A stretch of DNA of 64,000 nucleotides from Schizochytrium sp. TIO01 (taxonomy: Eukaryota; Sar; Bigyra; Thraustochytrida; Thraustochytriidae): contig SMSO01000033.1 in the NCBI GenBank assembly GCA_004764695.1, forward strand, positions 1,937,001-2,001,000. The letters are read 5' to 3'. Within the stretch, counting starts at the first letter, position 1, and each line of letters starts with the position of its first letter. The position numbers were made by a program, and so were the translations under genes. Under the pieces are notes generated by a model. The model did no database searches, had not been told where the DNA came from, and was given only the letters and a program-made list of their open reading frames with translations. Of the stretch, positions 1 through 10,800 are shown piece after piece.

Positions 1-55
1 CAAGTTCAACTTCAAGTTCAACTTCAAGTTCAACTTCAAGTTCAACTTCAAGTTG
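1..55. repeat. 12-bp tandem repeat at window edge
   Basis: About 4.5 copies of a 12-bp unit (CAAGTTCAACTT) run from the first base. The unit contains an interrupted palindrome, AAGTT-N-AACTT, so each copy can pair with itself. The array probably continues to the left of the window. No function can be assigned. Confidence 0.9.
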
Positions 56-258
56 TCTCAGAGCCTGCCGGTCAGTCAGGCTTTTGATATGATTGTCATC
101 CGGAGTTAGAGGCGGCAAGAAAGAACCTCGGAGCTCGGAGATTTGAAGAGTTGTAGCTGCACTTCAAGGGAAGCAGCCTTCATCCCTCACCATGAGACCG
201 CATATTCGCAATCCATGAATCGTCTCAATACATATTATATACATAACCCATTGCGATT

Positions 259-261
<3 letters not shown>

Positions 262-294
<33 letters not shown>
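262..294. repeat. (CT)n microsatellite
   Basis: About 16 uninterrupted CT dinucleotides. A similar run lies just upstream of the second oxidoreductase gene. Pyrimidine runs like this are scattered through the intergenic DNA of this window. Confidence 0.95.
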
Positions 295-299
<5 letters not shown>

Positions 300-544
300 G
301 CTTGTGTCCCTACAGACACTAAACTCCGCGGAAACTCGTGTTCTCCTTGCTCGTTCAAGAGTGATTCTCAAAGAGTTTGTTTGAGCTGCAGACTCTGAAA
401 GGGCCATTTGAAAGGCTCCGCAACAGTCTGTAGAGGAGCCAAAAGGCCCATGCAAAGCTTTCGAGGAGTGAGTGCGTTCGTAGTTCTGATTCGATTTCGA
501 CACGACAACTTCTGTTGAACTCGAAGCAGTCCTGGCCCTCAGTC

Positions 545-655
<111 letters not shown>

Positions 656-1116
656 AGGTACTTCGGTATGCCTGAGGGACTGAGGGGTTTGCTTGAGAGA
701 TTCTTCTTTCTTCCTCCGTCCTTGCTCCCATTTAGAGGCACAGACCTGACTTATTTGATTAACAGCCAGAGGAGACCAACTCTGGTTGTCCTTACATAGT
801 GCCGCTAGTAAGACTTTCAGGATGATATTGGACTTTGAGGGGAATTAATGAGACATTTGGAAGCTTGCACGCTCTTTATGTGGAGACGACAGGTAGATTG
901 TGTCTTCTCTCGAAACGAATGGGTCAAACCTAATCACTCACTAGTTAGAGGCGCCAGCCTACTGAGTAAGTGGTTAAAACCTTAGAAACTCAAGCAAGTC
1001 AAAACAACCACTCTGACACCTTGTCGATGATCAGTATCTTAGATAGGCATTATGTAGGAGCTCCAAATCGGTCGCAGAAAAGTCTCTCGTGAGTCCAAGT
1101 AGATGCCTTGCCAGCT

Positions 1117-1406
1117 GTCGAGTAACTTGAACTAAAAGCTATCCGATTTTGGTTCTACTAATCGCCTCGCCAGCTGGTAGGAACCTGCCTTTAGAGACGC
1201 TATGCTGCTAGAAGGCAGTGCACAGGACCAACTAGCGAATCCCAAGGCCAAGCCTAGCGTTATCATGAGAAAAGATGTACCCGGGTGCCTCATAACCGTT
1301 AAAAACGAATCTTGCATCCGATGTATAAACGTCAACAAGATCCAAACCGGCGTTGAGGGGATTAGTAGAACCAAAAGCGGATAGCTTTTAGTTCAAGTTA
1401 CTCGAC
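1117..1406. mobile_element. 290-bp inverted-repeat element, MITE-like
   Basis: The left arm (1117-1163) and right arm (1360-1406) are 47-bp inverted copies of each other with one mismatch that I can find. They enclose about 196 bp with no coding capacity. Similarity stops sharply outside both arms. Long terminal inverted repeats around a short non-coding core are typical of miniature inverted-repeat elements. I see no clear target-site duplication, so a non-transposon hairpin origin is possible. Confidence 0.6.
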
Positions 1407-2262
1407 TTAAACTAGGTGTTGAGAAGACTTCTATTATTCTCGAAGACAACCTCGCGTCACCTTACATCAGCAGAAGGTTTTGTATCTCATTTTGTTTTCT
1501 GGCGCACTGAAAGAATGGCTCCAAAATCTCTCTCACTCCGGCACTTATGATTTAAGTAAAAGTTGAAGTTGAAAAATTAAGTCTATGTAGGTAGGTAGAT
1601 AGGTAGAGATATCACCCTCTGTTAACTGAGAACGCTGTCTCTTTGTATTGTTGTGGCTTTTGGCTGCTTGAAGCGCCGAGGAAGGTAGAGCGAGATTTAG
1701 ACTAAGGTAGCAGACTTCGTTAGGAATAATAGCTAACTGGAACAACGACGCAATAGACACTCTATTATTGTTATCTATAGTACGTGCTAGTCAGATCGAA
1801 AGAATCTGTCTAGATTTTGAGTGAACTCTCTATGATGAATTATTGCGTTGGCTTTAGTAGACGCTATACCGTCGTAGTTTCTGTAAGTGCTGTTCTACGA
1901 CACACAAACTTCCCAGCGGGGCACTTTTGTGTTTAGCACCATTGTGCTCATAATCCATACATAGCCGGACTTTGGTTGCGAAACCTCGAACAAACCAAAG
2001 TCAAGTATTTACTGTTCAAGGAACTTCTGAGTGGAAGGAAACTCGTCGCTGTTTCAACCACCGAACAGACCTTCGTCTGAATCTGGATGCACTAGAGTTG
2101 TCCTTTGGGGAGGCGAGGGGGGGCAGAGGGGATGGGAAACAGAGTTTCTCCTGCGCAAGAATATTTGAGAGAACAGCATAAAGTAGAAATGTTGATTCGA
2201 TTGACTAGACCACACCTAATTATCCTAAACGAAAGTTGATGTTACCATCGCGCTCCAAAGAT

Positions 2263-3240
2263 TTAATCCTGACTACCGATTGTAAGAATGATTTTTCCCT
2301 TGGTTCGTCGACTGTGCAAGTCAGCAATCGCCTCCTCAACGTTCTCGGCATTGAACTCGAGAACCTTGCCGATTACGGGCTCTGCGTTTTGTTCTTTAAG
2401 AAGCTTCACGATTGCCCGCAGATCATCACCCTTCTGATCAGCAAGGAAAATCTTTTGGTTCTTCGCTTGGGTTCCAGTGAGCAAGCGTACCCAGTTAGAG
2501 AGAGCTCCGTTCAGAGCAACAAACATACCATCCTTCTTGATGAGCTCCTTGCCTTGCCCGAAGTAGTTCTCACCACCACCACTAAAGGAGGCAGCATCAT
2601 AGACGAAATCAACGCTCTCTTTTCCCAAAGCTGCGAGAGGAGTTTCCTTGGTATAATCGATGACTTGATTTGCACCAAGGTCCTTGACCAGTTGCTCGTT
2701 CTTTCCAGAACAAACAGCGATAATGTTAGCCTCAGGACCTCCAATAGCACGTCCCAACGTAACGGCAGCCGTGCCAGCGCCTCCACTTGCTCCAATGATT
2801 AAAAGGCTTTGTCCCTTCTGATAACCAAATTGAGTCAAACCTTTGTATGCTGTCTGGTAAGTCACAGGAAGTGCCGCGCACTGTACAAAGCTGAGGAAGT
2901 CTGGAACTTTAGCGAGGGATCCTGCTTTACATTGCGCAAACTCAGCATACGAACCATTTGCAGAGCCAAAGACACGATCGCCCTTGGCAAAATCCTTAAC
3001 ACCGTTGCCAACCTCCTTGACGACACCAGCAACATCGTAGCCAAGAATTTGACCTGGCTTGAAGAGCGCCATCGCTTGAAGTTTGTAGTCAACGGGATTA
3101 ATTCCAATAGCGCGAACCTCGACAATAACTTCGTCCTCCTTGGCCTGAGGGACAGGTTTATCTGTCACAAACTTGCGGCCACTAATGCCACTCATCACCA
3201 CAGCCTTCATGGTTTCGCCAACACTGCCAGAGTTCCCCAT
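2263..3240 (-). CDS. Zinc-free MDR NAD(P)H oxidoreductase, paralog A
   Basis: A 325-residue medium-chain dehydrogenase/reductase of the quinone oxidoreductase/RTN4IP1-like type. These enzymes use NAD(P)H to reduce quinones, enones or related carbonyls. Visible features are the N-terminal GroES-like fold with a conserved NPVDYKLQ segment and GDRVFG near residue 97, then the nucleotide-binding loop GASGGAGTAA and the VIDYTKE segment. The structural-zinc cysteine cluster of alcohol dehydrogenases is absent. The protein starts MGNSGS, which fits the N-myristoylation consensus (Gly2, Ser6). It ends ILTIGSQD. It lies head-to-tail with a clear paralog 2.1 kb away on the same strand. The ATG at 3240 is followed by alignable sequence, and family length is normal. 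The substrate cannot be told from sequence. Confidence 0.9.
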   Translation of the reverse strand: MGNSGSVGETMKAVVMSGISGRKFVTDKPVPQAKEDEVIVEVRAIGINPVDYKLQAMALFKPGQILGYDVAGVVKEVGNGVKDFAKGDRVFGSANGSYAEFAQCKAGSLAKVPDFLSFVQCAALPVTYQTAYKGLTQFGYQKGQSLLIIGASGGAGTAAVTLGRAIGGPEANIIAVCSGKNEQLVKDLGANQVIDYTKETPLAALGKESVDFVYDAASFSGGGENYFGQGKELIKKDGMFVALNGALSNWVRLLTGTQAKNQKIFLADQKGDDLRAIVKLLKEQNAEPVIGKVLEFNAENVEEAIADLHSRRTKGKIILTIGSQD

Positions 3241-5322
3241 CTTCTTGCTTCACAGAAGTACTTGAGAGCAACTATTATCGAATTTCTACTTTACTATGTG
3301 CTTTGATTCGCTTGTTGCTTCGCTTGTTGCTTCGCTAGTTGCTTCGCGTATTTTGGTTTTGTTTTGACTTGTTTCCCAGGTTTACGAATTAGGGATCTGC
3401 GATGATGCAAACCAACTTGTGCATGGGAACCTACACAAAATTAAATCTACTTTCCTTGCTTTTTTTAAATGTAGCTACCACATATATTTCTCTAGAGGTA
3501 CTATCTCTATGGTAGTCACTACCTACTATACTGGCTTGTTTGCCCGGGCCTGATTGGAATTTTTTCACGTGAGACAGTTGTTCAAGAACTAATTAATTAT
3601 TTCTGCTGCTTTCAGCACTGTGTTGCGTTTATTATTTTGATGCATCACTTAGACACACCCACGGTGCGAAGTGAGTCTCAGACGCATTACTTTCACTGCT
3701 TTCAATTTATAGAAGGTGAGTATATAAGCACCAGTACTCTTCATTGATGCCTCCGTATGTAACGATCATAACTATAACCCACTCATCGGTAATTCGGGAA
3801 AACTACCTCCTATATTGATAGTAAGCAATCATCAGGTAGAACTATAAGTAGGTAGGTTTGTATGTAACTTCTTGCCTTCGTTTAAAGTACTAGATATGGT
3901 ATCAGGTAGAATTCTTAGAAGCCTTCCTACCTATTAGTAGATATTGAATGGAGGGAAAGGATCAAAGAAGCGCTCGATCACGTTTTAATACAATTTAAAG
4001 TGACAAGCATGGAAGGTAGGTTTTGCCATTCAGCTTTCAGACGCCGCAGACGAAATGAACATCTCCAACGAAATTAGGGTGCCATGTCGAGGAAATGAGA
4101 ATGTTCATCCGATAGAAGAGAGCTGTCTCCACGAACTTTTCTACTTTGCTGCTTGCTACACAGCACACCTACGTGTGGTTAGATGGAAATCCATCGCCAT
4201 CATCTTCAAGTTGGACTCTGCTGTGAGTTCTCGAAGGTTTATTCAATGAGCGTAATCCTAACTTTAGTAGATATCATGATGTAACCTGAGACATATGATA
4301 GTACCTTAGGTTACCTACCATACCAGGTCATGGAGATGATTAGGTCACTTAGTTTTGACGCATGTATCCACGTAATCTACCTATTGTTTTGACGTATCGT
4401 TTAGGTTTCAGGAGGTGGAAAGAAACTGTACAATTAGTACTGCTATTTGAATTAGTTGCAGCCCTCTGGCTTGGGTGATTCAGTCCCAACTATTGACGCA
4501 ATCTTTCTTTGACTCAATGGATGTTCCCGCACTACGTAGCATAGAAGCCTCGTGTGAAAACAAGAGTACTAGTACCAAATTTATCATCCATACAAGGGGG
4601 TTGCCCCATGTTCTGCTAAAAAAATATACATAATAGAAAGAGGATGCAATTATTCTATGGGGTTTATTCCCGATAGTGAATGTCCTGACCTTCATTTTCA
4701 AACTCACTGTGATTTCAAGAACAACTTATTAAAATGCAAAAGTGTTGTCAGATAATAGCAGCGATTTTTACTGAGAGGCTTGTAATATAGCCCAAAATTA
4801 AAGATGTTGCATCAATGGAAGAAAAAACGCATTTCGTAAGATTTGTAGAAGGACCCAAAAATCTTTGTAGTTCGTCTGTACACTTAAATTTACGATTAAG
4901 CCCAGAATTCCAGTTTTACATGACATGGTAGCATAGAAAATAACAACTTTTTCAATTTATCAATCTTCAAAGCTGGTGGTGGTGCTAATATTAAATTGAT
5001 AGACACGCAAGAGGAGCTACACAGCTTGAAGAGAGACTTTAGTTTTTTTTTAATGGAAAAAGCAGAGATTTAAATTTGAGAAGAAGATACATCGAGAGGG
5101 GAAATAATTGATGTTACTTCCTCGTGTCTTCAACAGATCAGCGCAATAGATTTTCTAACGATCTTAAAATGTAGTTATGTTTTATATGGTTTTTATTAAA
5201 CTAGCCAAAATGCTCATCTCAAACAACGAGCGTGGTACATTGCGCTTGCACGTAAATGAGTTATACCAACCGACTCAGGACTATGTATCTTAGTTATTGT
5301 AGGTGTGGTATTATGAGCCACA
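3241..5322. other. Intergenic spacer between tandem oxidoreductase genes
   Basis: About 2.1 kb holding the upstream region of paralog A and the 3' flank of paralog B. It is AT-rich, with TAGGTAGG-type motifs (around 3845 and 4013) and no supported gene. Short open frames such as the one at 4055-4249 have no recognisable features. Confidence 0.6.
3309..3345. repeat. 12-bp tandem repeat, three copies
   Basis: Three copies of a CGCTTGTTGCTT-like unit, the third with a small change, lie about 70 bp upstream of the paralog A start codon. They are in its likely promoter or 5' UTR. Confidence 0.8.
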
Positions 5323-6399
5323 TTATGAGCTGGCAATTGATGTGGTGGAAACTTCAGGGTTGCTGGACGTGTTCTCACTAGGTGTAACCGGTGTGGCCTC
5401 AGTATCCATTGAAAGGATGATTTTCCCCTTTGTACGGCGACCTTGCAGATCCTTGTAGGCGGTCTCAACGTTTGCTTCGTTGAACTCCATGACCTTACCA
5501 ATCACAGGTTTCTGATTATTCTTTTCAAGAAGATCCACAATTTCTTTGAGATCCGAACCGCGGTAGTCGGCTAGGTGCATCTTACGCTGGTCTTCTTCCC
5601 AGCCAGTAAACATCTTGAGCCAGGCAAGGATAGGACCGTTAATAGCAACATACATTCCGTCCAGTGTGATCATATCCTTAGATTGCTTAATGTAATCTTC
5701 CCCGCCACCACTGTATGAGGCTGCATCATATACAAAGTCGACATTGCCCTTGCCGACTGCACGAAGGGGTGTTTCCTTCGTGTAATCGATCACTCGGTCT
5801 GCGCCAAGCTTTTTCACCATCTCAGCATTCTTGCCAGAACAGACACCGATAATCTCAGCATCGGGACCTCCTATAGCACGGCCCATGATTATAGCAGCAG
5901 TCCCTGCTCCACCACTGGCGCCAATGACTACCAAGCTCTGACCTTTTTTGTAACCATACTCCTTCAGGGACTGGTAAGCAGTGAGAAAAGTCACGGGTAG
6001 GGCTGCGCACTCCGCAAAGCTGAATGACTCAGGCATTTTGGCAATTTCTGCAATGCTACATTTTGCGTACTCTGCTAAAGACCCCTGGGCAGTTCCAAAG
6101 ACGCGGTCGCCCTTAGCAAAATCTTTAACCTCGGCGCCGACTTCCACAACAACTCCGGCAAAATCAACACCCATTACACGGTTAGGCATGAATATCGCAG
6201 CCTTCTGAAGTTTGTAGTCTACGGGATTGACAGCAGCAGCTTTAACTTGTACCACAACTTGCTGCTTCCCAGCGATGGGCTTAGGCTTGTCGCTCGTGAA
6301 CTTGCGCTCGTTCAAGCCGCACATGACCACAGCGTTCATGGTCTCGATGGGCTCGCCATTTTCGCCTTGCGTTTTGCTGCTACTTGAGTTCTGACCCAT
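5323..6399 (-). CDS. Zinc-free MDR NAD(P)H oxidoreductase, paralog B
   Basis: A 358-residue paralog of the gene at 2263-3240. The two align almost without gaps from MNAVVM to KGKIILSM, with well over half the residues identical by eye. It has the same NPVDYKLQ, GDRVFG and GASGGAGTAA motifs and likewise lacks the zinc-binding cysteines. It differs by a longer N-terminus and a Ser/Thr-rich C-terminal tail of about 25 residues. It too starts with a myristoylation-type sequence (MGQNSSS; Gly2, Ser6), although the N-termini otherwise differ in length and composition. The ATG lies in CCATGG. A CT run sits about 45 bp upstream. Tandem duplication followed by divergence is the simplest history. Confidence 0.9.
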   Translation of the reverse strand: MGQNSSSSKTQGENGEPIETMNAVVMCGLNERKFTSDKPKPIAGKQQVVVQVKAAAVNPVDYKLQKAAIFMPNRVMGVDFAGVVVEVGAEVKDFAKGDRVFGTAQGSLAEYAKCSIAEIAKMPESFSFAECAALPVTFLTAYQSLKEYGYKKGQSLVVIGASGGAGTAAIIMGRAIGGPDAEIIGVCSGKNAEMVKKLGADRVIDYTKETPLRAVGKGNVDFVYDAASYSGGGEDYIKQSKDMITLDGMYVAINGPILAWLKMFTGWEEDQRKMHLADYRGSDLKEIVDLLEKNNQKPVIGKVMEFNEANVETAYKDLQGRRTKGKIILSMDTEATPVTPSENTSSNPEVSTTSIASS

Positions 6400-6442
6400 G
6401 GTTTCCGCTGTGCCCTGGCTCTTTCTTCGTCTCCTTCTTCTT

Positions 6443-6466
6443 CTCTCTCTCTCTCTCTCTCTCTCT
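6443..6466. repeat. (CT)n microsatellite in 5' region
   Basis: About 12 CT units in the immediate upstream region of oxidoreductase B. Read on the gene strand it is a GA run, about 45 bp before the ATG. Confidence 0.9.
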
Positions 6467-7255
6467 ACTTATGCTCGGAATTCCACCAGCGCAGAGACAA
6501 CCTAGTAGAAGTTCTGGATCTACTTGATGATCAAACTACAATTTTCTTCTTGCAATCATTACGCGTATTTTCCTGTTTCTAAGACTCCAACTAGTCAGAG
6601 GCTACTCCAAAAAATCCTTTACTTGGGCAAAGACTCAAGTCTAAGCAAGCGGGTATCTATTACCTTGGCTAAAAGCTAGATAGGAATCCCTTACCAAGAT
6701 GGCATTTGCTTCATTTTCAAAGTTTAAATGATAACCTGGTGATGCTCAGCCTGATTGTCACAAAGGGGGAGTGACTCTCAATCTTTTGCGAGGTCTCACC
6801 TTAAAGGCACTACTAGAACTTGCAATAGCTAGCAGGCGTGGATAGCAATGATAATTTCTAAACTAGGTATGACGCGAGTTTGATACCAAGAGGAACTATT
6901 GAAGGGAGATTGTGTCAACATATTGCGTTTATCAAAGTCTGTAGAACGCACAGTTGTCATCGACATCCAAGTATTGTGAACAGCGGCATGTGGCTACCAT
7001 AGCGTTCTCATTGTTCTTTGCTTTGTTCTTTCAAGCTTCCTCTCACATTCTTTCTACCTTCTGCATTACTTTCTTTTGAAATACTAGTAGATGGATATAT
7101 AGTACTGCTTCTTTTTTTTTTCACAAATTGTATATACCTATACTTTTGATTTAACAGCATTTTCCCTTTTTTTAATACATATTTAGTACTAGTAGGCCTC
7201 TCCTACATATCACCTCTTATAGACGAAACCTGTTTACTTGCGACTTATTATTGCC

Positions 7256-7284
7256 ATTGATTGATTGATTGATTGATTGATTGA
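7256..7284. repeat. (ATTG)n microsatellite
   Basis: About seven ATTG units in the divergent spacer. No function is apparent. Confidence 0.9.
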
Positions 7285-7805
7285 CAGATGATATACTTTT
7301 CACAGTTGCACAGCTCAAGGAGGTAGAGTAAAGCAATACCACACCCGAGAGGTGCAAGGGTAATAACGTACGGAAGCCTGAGAACTGGAACGTAGACCTA
7401 GCTCTGTAGAGGGGTCTACTTATACAACTGGCTGCCACTTCTCTGTGTCTTGTTCTCTTGCTTGGTGAGTGGTGCTTGATTAGAGTAACTCGCTCCTTGC
7501 CAACCTTGCCGCAGACAAACGCTAAGCCTGTGGTTTCTCTATCATTTGCCCTGCCCGACTTAGGCTACGTTTTATCTTTTTGATAAGACAAACTCGAAGA
7601 TTGTTGTCGCAGGTGGTAGTGATTCATGATATACTTCTTTTGCGGTGAACCACTGGAATAGTCTCACATTGCTTGCAGTCTTCGTTTGGATAAAACAAGG
7701 CAGCATTTAGATTAGATAGTTTGAATCACCAGGTTGTTAGGTTAGCCCCCTTCTTTTCCCCCTTCTCCCTCTTCCTCATTGGCATTCAAAAAATATACAA
7801 ACGCA

Positions 7806-10800
7806 ATGGGTCGCAAGAAAAATGTGCAGGTCATTAAGAGTCGTGGCGAGTTTACCGCGCAAGGCATCACGATTAAAGAGTGGCAGAGAACCCCAAAGCA
7901 GCTACTGAATGAGTTTTGCCAGGCACAAAAGCGTCCAAAGCCCATCTTCAAAAAGGCGCCCTGTCGTGAGCCTGATCATTTCCGCACCCGCGTAATCCTC
8001 CCTGATCCGAAGGGTAAGACCGAAAAAGATATCGTTCTTTGCACTGTCGAAGGGTACCCAGAACTCACAGCATCTCAACACGCAAGTGCCCTTTTGGCAC
8101 TTAAACAGGTTGATGGTGCTCGCCAACATGAAAAGCGGCTGCCTGAGCCTTACCGTACAGCTTGGTTAGCCATGGGTGGAGGCGATGCTGGAAAACCTGA
8201 CTCCAACGACGGGAACAAACCCGAGTCTAAACGCGCAAAAAAAGTACGCGAGGCGGCTGAGAAAGAAGCTGCTGCAGATAATTTCTCTTGCCGATTTTGT
8301 GATAAATCATTCAAGAAAGAACATGCTGTGGCTATTCACATCAAACAAATGCATGCTGCTGAGGTTGCTGCAGAACTGAAAGCTGAGGAGGAGGCTGATG
8401 CTGAACTGGCTGCTCAGTTTGGAGGATTTGATGCAGCTGATCAACAAAGCACCACGTCATCCTCAACAAATGCAGGAGCTAGTACAGGTGCCTCCACGGC
8501 AGCAGTGTCTAGCACGAAATCAAACTCGTCTGGTTGGGACTTGTACGGAGATTGTCCAAAAGATAACAGCACAGCTCCAGTACTTCCTAAAGGCCCATCA
8601 ACAAAGCCAGAAGACTTTAAAATTACTGCTCAGGGCAAGTTTGCCACCCGCTACGAGCGTCGTATGCACCAAGAGTCGCGCATGGAGACGGTTCGTGCCA
8701 AACAACGCAAGCGTGAAGCTCATAAGATGAGCAATCCATATGTCACTGTTTTCATGAGTGAGGAACATCGTATGTTTGTAGAAAAGGTTGTTAAATCATT
8801 CGCGAGCTCGCTCAAACAGGTCGCTGATAAAGATGATGACCAAGACGATCCCAAGAAAAGTGAAGATCTTCTCAAGAGAAGTGAAGCAAAAGCCTTAGTG
8901 AAGCTTGGTTTCCGCCCGGAAGATGTCCAAAATGCGCTCATGCAGTGTGGCGAAGGTTTCCCACAGGATGTTTACCTTGACTGGCTTTGCTTGTATGCCC
9001 CAGAAGACTACCTGCCGGAAGGATTCGATCCTCGTGGAAAACAGCTGGAAGTTGTGTCTCTACGGAAGGCAAAAGACGGAATGGCAAACTCATCTACCGA
9101 AGCAGCCTTAGCGTTGTTTGCCGATGCGACTGGTCTGAACGTGGATGTCTCCAAGAAGAATGCAGAACATGTTCTTAGCGAACTTTTTCGAGCTTATGAT
9201 GAATTCTGTAAAATGTATGCAGAGGCAGAGACCTGGCCTATGTCTATGGAAATGACCCCTCAAGCGTCCACTGACGAAGCTGAGGCCGAAGGTCAGCAGC
9301 TTCGTGAAGACGAGATCATGGCTTTAGACGCCATGTTCGAAGAAGCGGAAGTTCAATCTGAGCATGAAATCTTGATTGGCTCTCAAACAGTGTCTAGGCA
9401 TGTAGTTAAGGTTGGGCCAATTGATAATGTACCTGGTGAAAATTTGATCGAAGTGATGGCTATCACAAAATCTAGTACAGCGGCAATTTATCCTTACCAA
9501 CCAGCCCTTGTGGCATTCTACAATCCTGCACTGAATCGTCATGTCAATGCACACATGAGTTTAGAACTCACAAAACATGCTCAGACACTCATGGGTGCTC
9601 CGCAATTGTATGAATTCTATGATTTGGTACGCACCAGCCTTGCTGAGCTTGTTGCCGCACGAAAGACATTTCCGTTTAAGGCTTCATCCACATTGAAGAG
9701 GTCTGTAGACGCTGGACTTTCTGTAACAGCCGCTTCTGAATTGCTTAGCGCCCATTCTGCGCAGAATGATGGGACAGAGGGTGGTGCATCAAAATCCAAG
9801 ACATCTCGCAACGGTGGAAGGCGTAAGGTTGTTGACAACAGTGTTGAAATGCAACAGCGCCAGGCTCAACGCAAAAACACAGACCGCAAATACCAAGATA
9901 TGCTTGCGGCGCGTGCAAAGCTTCCTGCGCACGAGCATGCATTAGAAGTGATTACAGAGTTAGACCAGAATCAAGTAGTCCTCATTTCTGGTGAGACTGG
10001 ATGTGGTAAGACTACTCAAGTACCACAATTCATTCTCGACGACGCCATCGAATCTGGTCGTGGAGGCAAAGTTAATATTCTTTGTACTCAGCCGCGTCGT
10101 CTGGCTGCCATTGGCGTTGCTTCGCGCGTGAATGATGAGCGTTGTGATGAACCCATCGGTGGAACTGTGGGTTATCAGATCCGCCTTGAGAACAAGACGT
10201 CGGCCAAAACCCGTTTGACATTTGTCACAACAGGTATCCTTTTGCGTAGATTGCAAACTGACCCGACACTTGACGGAGTAACCCATATCATGGTTGATGA
10301 AGTTCACGAGCGCAGCGTGGATACTGACTTCTTGCTGAGTATCTTAAAGGCACTCCTCCCGCGTCGCCCTGACCTCAAACTTCTGTTGATGAGTGCTACT
10401 ATGGATGCTGTGGAATTTTGTGACTACTTCAACACGCGTTCTGTTATTCAAATTCCAGGATTTGTGCACCCTGTTGAGGACATTTACCTTGAGCAAATTG
10501 TTGACTTCTTGCGATTCCCTCTTATCCCACCGAGAGGAGGAAAGGACATGGACCCGAACCACGCGCAGCAGGCTGCACTATCGCAACTTGAGCGTAAAAC
10601 TGACTATGACCTCCTGGCGAACCTTGTTTATGAAATCGATCAGAAGAATGCTTCCGTAGATGGTAGTATCTTGATCTTCATGTCAGGTGCAGGAGAGATT
10701 CAGCGGGCCATCCGATCAATTGAGAGAGCCTCGAACGGCAACTTTATGGTGCTGCCTCTTCATGGAGGCCTCTCAGGCAAGGACCAGAGCAAGGTATTTG

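Larger units (their letters stand above)
6400..7805. promoter_or_regulatory. Divergent intergenic region, oxidoreductase B / DExH helicase
   Basis: This 1.4-kb spacer separates a minus-strand gene from a plus-strand gene, so it should hold both promoters. It contains a CT run (6443-6466) and an ATTG array (7256-7284), and is pyrimidine-rich just before the helicase ATG. I cannot place a TATA box or transcription start with confidence. Confidence 0.5.

Noticed and set aside
4055-4249. A 64-codon ATG-started frame between the tandem oxidoreductase genes.
   Set aside because: Length is within chance for the region and no motif, repeat or conserved feature is visible.
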